Origin: Gaiellasilicea sp045403015
GTDB taxonomy: Bacteria; Actinomycetota; Thermoleophilia; Gaiellales; Gaiellaceae
Length of the DNA: 13,745 nucleotides
Reading direction: 5' to 3'
Assembly (NCBI GenBank): GCA_045403015.1
Contig: JAXIPI010000091.1
Coordinates: 1 to 13,745 of the forward strand
Made by a program: the position numbers and the translations under genes. This document shows, piece by piece, positions 11,186-13,745 of this stretch. Under the pieces are notes generated by a model. It saw only the letters and a list, made by a program, of their open reading frames with translations, did no database searches and had not been told where the DNA came from. Numbering within the stretch: position 1 is the stretch's first letter; each line of letters begins with the position of its first letter.

Positions 11186-11815
11186 ATGCCGGATCCGTCC
11201 ACGCTGGTTCTCTTCGCCGCTGCCGCGCTGGCGCTGATCGTCGTCCCCGGACCGGCAGTCCTCTACATCGTCGCCCAGAGCATCGACCGAGGCCGGCTGG
11301 CGGGGTTCGTCTCCGCACTCGGCATCGCGGTGGGCGGGTTGGTTCATGTGACGGCGGCGGCGATCGGCCTCTCGTCGCTGCTCGTCTCCTCCGCGACCGC
11401 GTTCGCCGCGGTCAAGTACGCGGGCGCGGCGTACCTGATCGGGCTCGGGCTGTACACGCTGTTCGTCAGGAGGGAGGAGGCCGCAGCAAACGTGCCGCAA
11501 GAGCGCCGGCTTCGCCGCCGTTTCGGGCAAGGGGTCGTCGTGAATGTGCTGAACCCGAAGACAGCGCTCTTCTTCTTCGCCTTCCTGCCCCAATTCGTTG
11601 ACCCTGACAAGGGCTCGGCTGCGCTCCAGATCGGGATTCTCGGCCTGCTCTTCGTCTCGCTCGCGATCCTGAGCGACAGCGTCTGGGCGCTCGTCGCGGG
11701 CACCGCCTCGGAGCGGCTGCGCGGAAGCCAACGGTTTCTCGCCGTGCAGCGCTACGTCTCCGGATCGGTCTTCGTCGGTCTCGGCGCACTCACCGCAACC
11801 GCAAAGAGGTACTAG
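11186..11815 (+). CDS. LysE/RhtB-family amino acid exporter
   Basis: 209 residues with about six transmembrane segments. Family marks are VVPGPAVLYIVAQSIDRGR (19-37), the LysE signature Pro-Gly-Pro with downstream Gly-Arg, then GIAVGGLVHVTAAAIGLS in segment 2, and NVLNPKTALFFFAFLPQFV (119-137) in segment 4. Members export amino acids or analogues such as homoserine, threonine, leucine or lysine using the proton gradient; the substrate cannot be read from sequence. ATG 11186 is 9 bases after the previous stop; no Shine-Dalgarno is seen. TAGCAA (11174-11179) sits 6 bases upstream, a poor version of the leaderless -10, so both cotranscription and a separate start are possible. Confidence 0.9.
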   Translation: MPDPSTLVLFAAAALALIVVPGPAVLYIVAQSIDRGRLAGFVSALGIAVGGLVHVTAAAIGLSSLLVSSATAFAAVKYAGAAYLIGLGLYTLFVRREEAAANVPQERRLRRRFGQGVVVNVLNPKTALFFFAFLPQFVDPDKGSAALQIGILGLLFVSLAILSDSVWALVAGTASERLRGSQRFLAVQRYVSGSVFVGLGALTATAKRY

Positions 11816-11847
11816 CGCCTGCGTCGCGAAGACCTACACTCAGAGCG

Positions 11848-12060
11848 ATGATTTACTGCGTCATCCCCCGCGAGCTGGAAACCGAGCTCTTCGACAAGAT
11901 GGTCGAGTACTACAAGGACAACCCAAACGTGACGGTGATCGTCGACCGGCGCGAGGGTGAGGACCGTCGGAACGGCCGCGAATACGGCGGTTTGCGAGAA
12001 ACTCGGGACCGTCGGCGCGCGCGCATCCCGGGCACGTTCCCGGAAACCGATCCGGAGTAG
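11848..12060 (+). CDS. Small unknown protein with RREGEDRR segment
   Basis: 70 residues. The first half (MIYCVIPRELETELFDKMVE, then YYKDNPNVTVIVDRR) reads as a beta-alpha-beta unit; the second half is highly charged (RREGEDRRNGREYGGLRETRDRRRARIPGTF), with repeated D-R-R. VTVIVDRREGEDRR resembles an Arg-rich segment seen in other actinobacterial small proteins, but I cannot name a family. TACACT (11835-11840) lies 7 bases before ATG 11848. The dehydrogenase gene begins 21 bases downstream with its own -10 inside this gap. The Arg-rich segment could bind nucleic acid or nucleotide; this is speculation. Confidence 0.7.
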   Translation: MIYCVIPRELETELFDKMVEYYKDNPNVTVIVDRREGEDRRNGREYGGLRETRDRRRARIPGTFPETDPE

Positions 12061-12081
12061 CGCCGACTACACTGCGCGCCG

Positions 12082-13578
12082 ATGGCCGTCACGGCGAAGC
12101 AGAGCAAGAACTATGTCGGCGGCGAGTGGACCGACGCCGCGTCCGGCGAGACCTTCGAGTCGCGAGTACCAGCGAGCGGCGACACGATCGGGACCTTCCC
12201 TCGCTCTGCTGCCGAGGACGTCGATCGCGCCGTCGAGGCGGCCAAGGCTGCGTTTGAGGAGTGGCGGCTCACGCCGGCGCCGGAGCGTGGCAACGTCCTC
12301 TTCCGCTTCGCGCGCCTGCTGGAGGAGCGGAAGGATGAGCTGACGGAGCTGATGAGCCGCGAGATGGGCAAGGTGCTCGCGGAGGCCGGCGGCGACGTCC
12401 AGGAGGCGATCGACATGTCGGTCTACATGGCCGGGGAAGGCCGACGCCTGTTCGGCCAGACGACGCCCTCCGAGCTGCGGGACAAGTTCCAGATGTCGGT
12501 GCGGATGCCGGTCGGAGTCGTCGGCGCGATCACGCCGTGGAACTTCCCGATCGCGATCCCGGCCTGGAAGCTCGCGCCTGCCCTGGTCTGTGGGAACACC
12601 GTCGTCCTGAAGCCGGCCGAGGACACCCCGGCCCTCGCAGAGCGCTTCATCGAGCTGCTCGGCGAGTCGGGCCTGCCGGACGGCGTCGTGAACCTCGTGC
12701 ACGGCTACGGGGAGGAGGCGGGCGAGCGGCTCGTCCGCCACCCCGACGTCCCGATCATCACCTTCACCGGCTCGCGCGAGACCGGGGTCGCGGTCACCAA
12801 GGCGGCCGCCGACCACCTCAAGCATGTTCACCTGGAGCTCGGCGGCAAGAACGCGATCATCGTCCTGGACGATGCCGACCTCGAGCTCGCCGTGGAGGGG
12901 ATCGTCTGGTCGGCCTTCGGCACGTCCGGGCAGCGCTGCACGGCCGCGAGCCGGGTGATCGTCCACGAGGCGGTCTACGGCGAGCTCCAGAAGCGGCTCG
13001 TCGAGCGCGCCGAGAAGATGCGGATCGGCCCCGGCTGGGATCCCGACACCGACCTCGGTCCCGTGATCAACCAGGAGTCGCTCGACAAGATCCACTCGTA
13101 TACCGGAATCGGCACCGACGAGGGCGCCAAGCTCCTCACCGGCGGCGAGGCGGCGACCGAGGGGGATCTCGGCAGGGGGTTCTTCTACCGGCCGACGATC
13201 TTCGGGGACGTCGACCCGCAGATGCGAATCGCCCAGGAGGAGATCTTCGGCCCAACGACGGCGCTCATCCCGGTCAAGGACTTCGACGAGGCGATCCGCG
13301 TCGCGAACGGGATCCGCTACGGGCTCTCGTCCTCCATCTTCACGCGCGACGTGAACAAGGCGTTCCGCGCGATGCGGGATCTGCAGACGGGCATCACGTA
13401 CATCAACGCGGGAACGATCGGAGCCGAGGTGCATCTGCCGTTCGGTGGCACAAAGGACACGGGCAACGGCCATCGCGAAGCGGGCCAGGCCGCCCTCGAC
13501 GTCTTCACGGAGTGGAAGTCGCTCTACATCGACTACTCCGGGAAGCTGCAGCGGGCGCAGATCGACAACGTCGAGTAG
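12082..13578 (+). CDS. NAD(P)-dependent aldehyde dehydrogenase
   Basis: 498 residues, full length for the superfamily. Catalytic set complete: Asn154 in TPWNFP, Lys177 in LKPAE (cofactor ribose), Gly-rich FTGSRETG (228-235) for NAD, general base Glu252 in LELGGKN, nucleophile Cys286 in GQRCTA, and EEIFGPT near 384. The C-terminus (GAEVHLPFGGTKDTGNGHREAG, then FTEWKSLYIDYSGKLQRAQID) resembles semialdehyde dehydrogenases such as 2-oxoglutarate- or aminoadipate-semialdehyde enzymes, but the substrate is not settled. TACACT (12068-12073) is 8 bases before ATG 12082, no ribosome site. The cupin gene starts on the base after its stop codon. A large antisense open frame covers the whole gene and is a composition artefact. 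Confidence 0.92.
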   Translation: MAVTAKQSKNYVGGEWTDAASGETFESRVPASGDTIGTFPRSAAEDVDRAVEAAKAAFEEWRLTPAPERGNVLFRFARLLEERKDELTELMSREMGKVLAEAGGDVQEAIDMSVYMAGEGRRLFGQTTPSELRDKFQMSVRMPVGVVGAITPWNFPIAIPAWKLAPALVCGNTVVLKPAEDTPALAERFIELLGESGLPDGVVNLVHGYGEEAGERLVRHPDVPIITFTGSRETGVAVTKAAADHLKHVHLELGGKNAIIVLDDADLELAVEGIVWSAFGTSGQRCTAASRVIVHEAVYGELQKRLVERAEKMRIGPGWDPDTDLGPVINQESLDKIHSYTGIGTDEGAKLLTGGEAATEGDLGRGFFYRPTIFGDVDPQMRIAQEEIFGPTTALIPVKDFDEAIRVANGIRYGLSSSIFTRDVNKAFRAMRDLQTGITYINAGTIGAEVHLPFGGTKDTGNGHREAGQAALDVFTEWKSLYIDYSGKLQRAQIDNVE

Positions 13579-13745
13579 ATGCGGGACAAGGTCAACCTCG
13601 CCGAGACGCTTGCGACGTTCGACGAGCCCTTCTCGCCGAGGATCGTCGGCCGCTACAACGGCAACAAGCTGCAGGTCGCGAAGACCCGCGGCGAGTTCGT
13701 CTGGCACGCGCACCCCGACACCGACGACTTCTTCCTCGTCGTGGC
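13579..13745 (+). CDS. Cupin-domain protein, 3' end outside window
   Basis: 55 codons are visible from ATG 13579 directly after the dehydrogenase stop codon. The sequence MRDKVNLAETLATFDEPFSP followed by IVGRYNGNKLQVAKTRGEFVWHAHPDTDDFFLVV matches the start of small single-domain cupins, with the first metal-binding cupin motif (H-x-H-x3-D/E pattern in WHAHPDTDDFF). Family members are about 110-120 residues, so roughly half is present. There is no intergenic space, so it is cotranscribed and translated by reinitiation from the dehydrogenase message. Function is undetermined; cupins of this form are often of unknown role. Confidence 0.8.
   Translation, partial: MRDKVNLAETLATFDEPFSPRIVGRYNGNKLQVAKTRGEFVWHAHPDTDDFFLVV

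Noticed and set aside
9778..11601. 607-codon plus-strand frame across EF-G end, PadR region and LysE gene
   Set aside because: It runs through four well-supported genes in other frames or strands and is mostly Arg/Ala/Pro.
12067..13713. 548-codon open frame antisense to the aldehyde dehydrogenase
   Set aside because: Mirror of a well-supported gene in very GC-rich sequence; the product is Arg/Asp/Leu/Val-biased with no family signature.

Overview
High-GC bacterial chromosome. Codon use, gene content and the promoter style point to Actinobacteria, most likely Thermoleophilia (Gaiellales or Solirubrobacterales); that placement is inference from sequence character, not from a marker gene search. 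A repeated feature is a TANNNT -10 hexamer 6-8 bases before the start codon with no Shine-Dalgarno sequence. This marks about a dozen genes here as probably leaderless; only a few (Flp pilin 2264, EF-G-like 7839, the coiled-coil protein 10111, the DUF4115 protein 1669) have clear ribosome binding sites.

Layout. 1-840 (-): N-terminal 280 residues of a methylcrotonyl-CoA-type carboxylase beta subunit, cut by the window edge. 841-2263: a candidate 51-residue ORF, a membrane-anchored DUF4115 (RodZ C-terminal-like) protein on the minus strand, and a 594-base stretch of foldable RNA with a perfect 12-bp terminator hairpin. 2264-3298 (+): a Flp/Tad pilin followed by a second, nearly identical copy of that terminator, then a PAP2 phosphatase. 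3333-3770 (-): an unknown membrane protein.

3849-6730 is the most notable region. An intact tRNA-Trp (6687-6759, -) shares a perfect 46-base direct repeat, covering its anticodon loop through 3' end, with a broken tRNA copy at 3849-3921. This is the arrangement left when an integrative element inserts into a tRNA 3' end, so 3849-6684 (about 2.8 kb) reads as a small genomic island with attL and attR. Paired GCGCCAGT repeats lie just inside both ends. No integrase is present. Cargo: an anchored four-cysteine exported protein with a near-ideal promoter, a 65-residue acidic protein coupled to a ClpP-fold serine dehydrogenase proteinase (SDH) homologue, and a zinc-ribbon gene broken by an in-frame TAG and probably a frameshift.

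Right of the island lie a 56-residue membrane protein, a FliA/WhiG-family sigma factor, a divergent EF-G paralogue whose GTPase motifs are degenerate, a PadR regulator with a coupled coiled-coil partner and AT-rich operator-like palindromes, a four-cysteine zinc-binding-type protein followed by a LysE-family exporter, a 70-residue conserved-looking small protein, an aldehyde dehydrogenase, and the start of a cupin gene cut by the window end.
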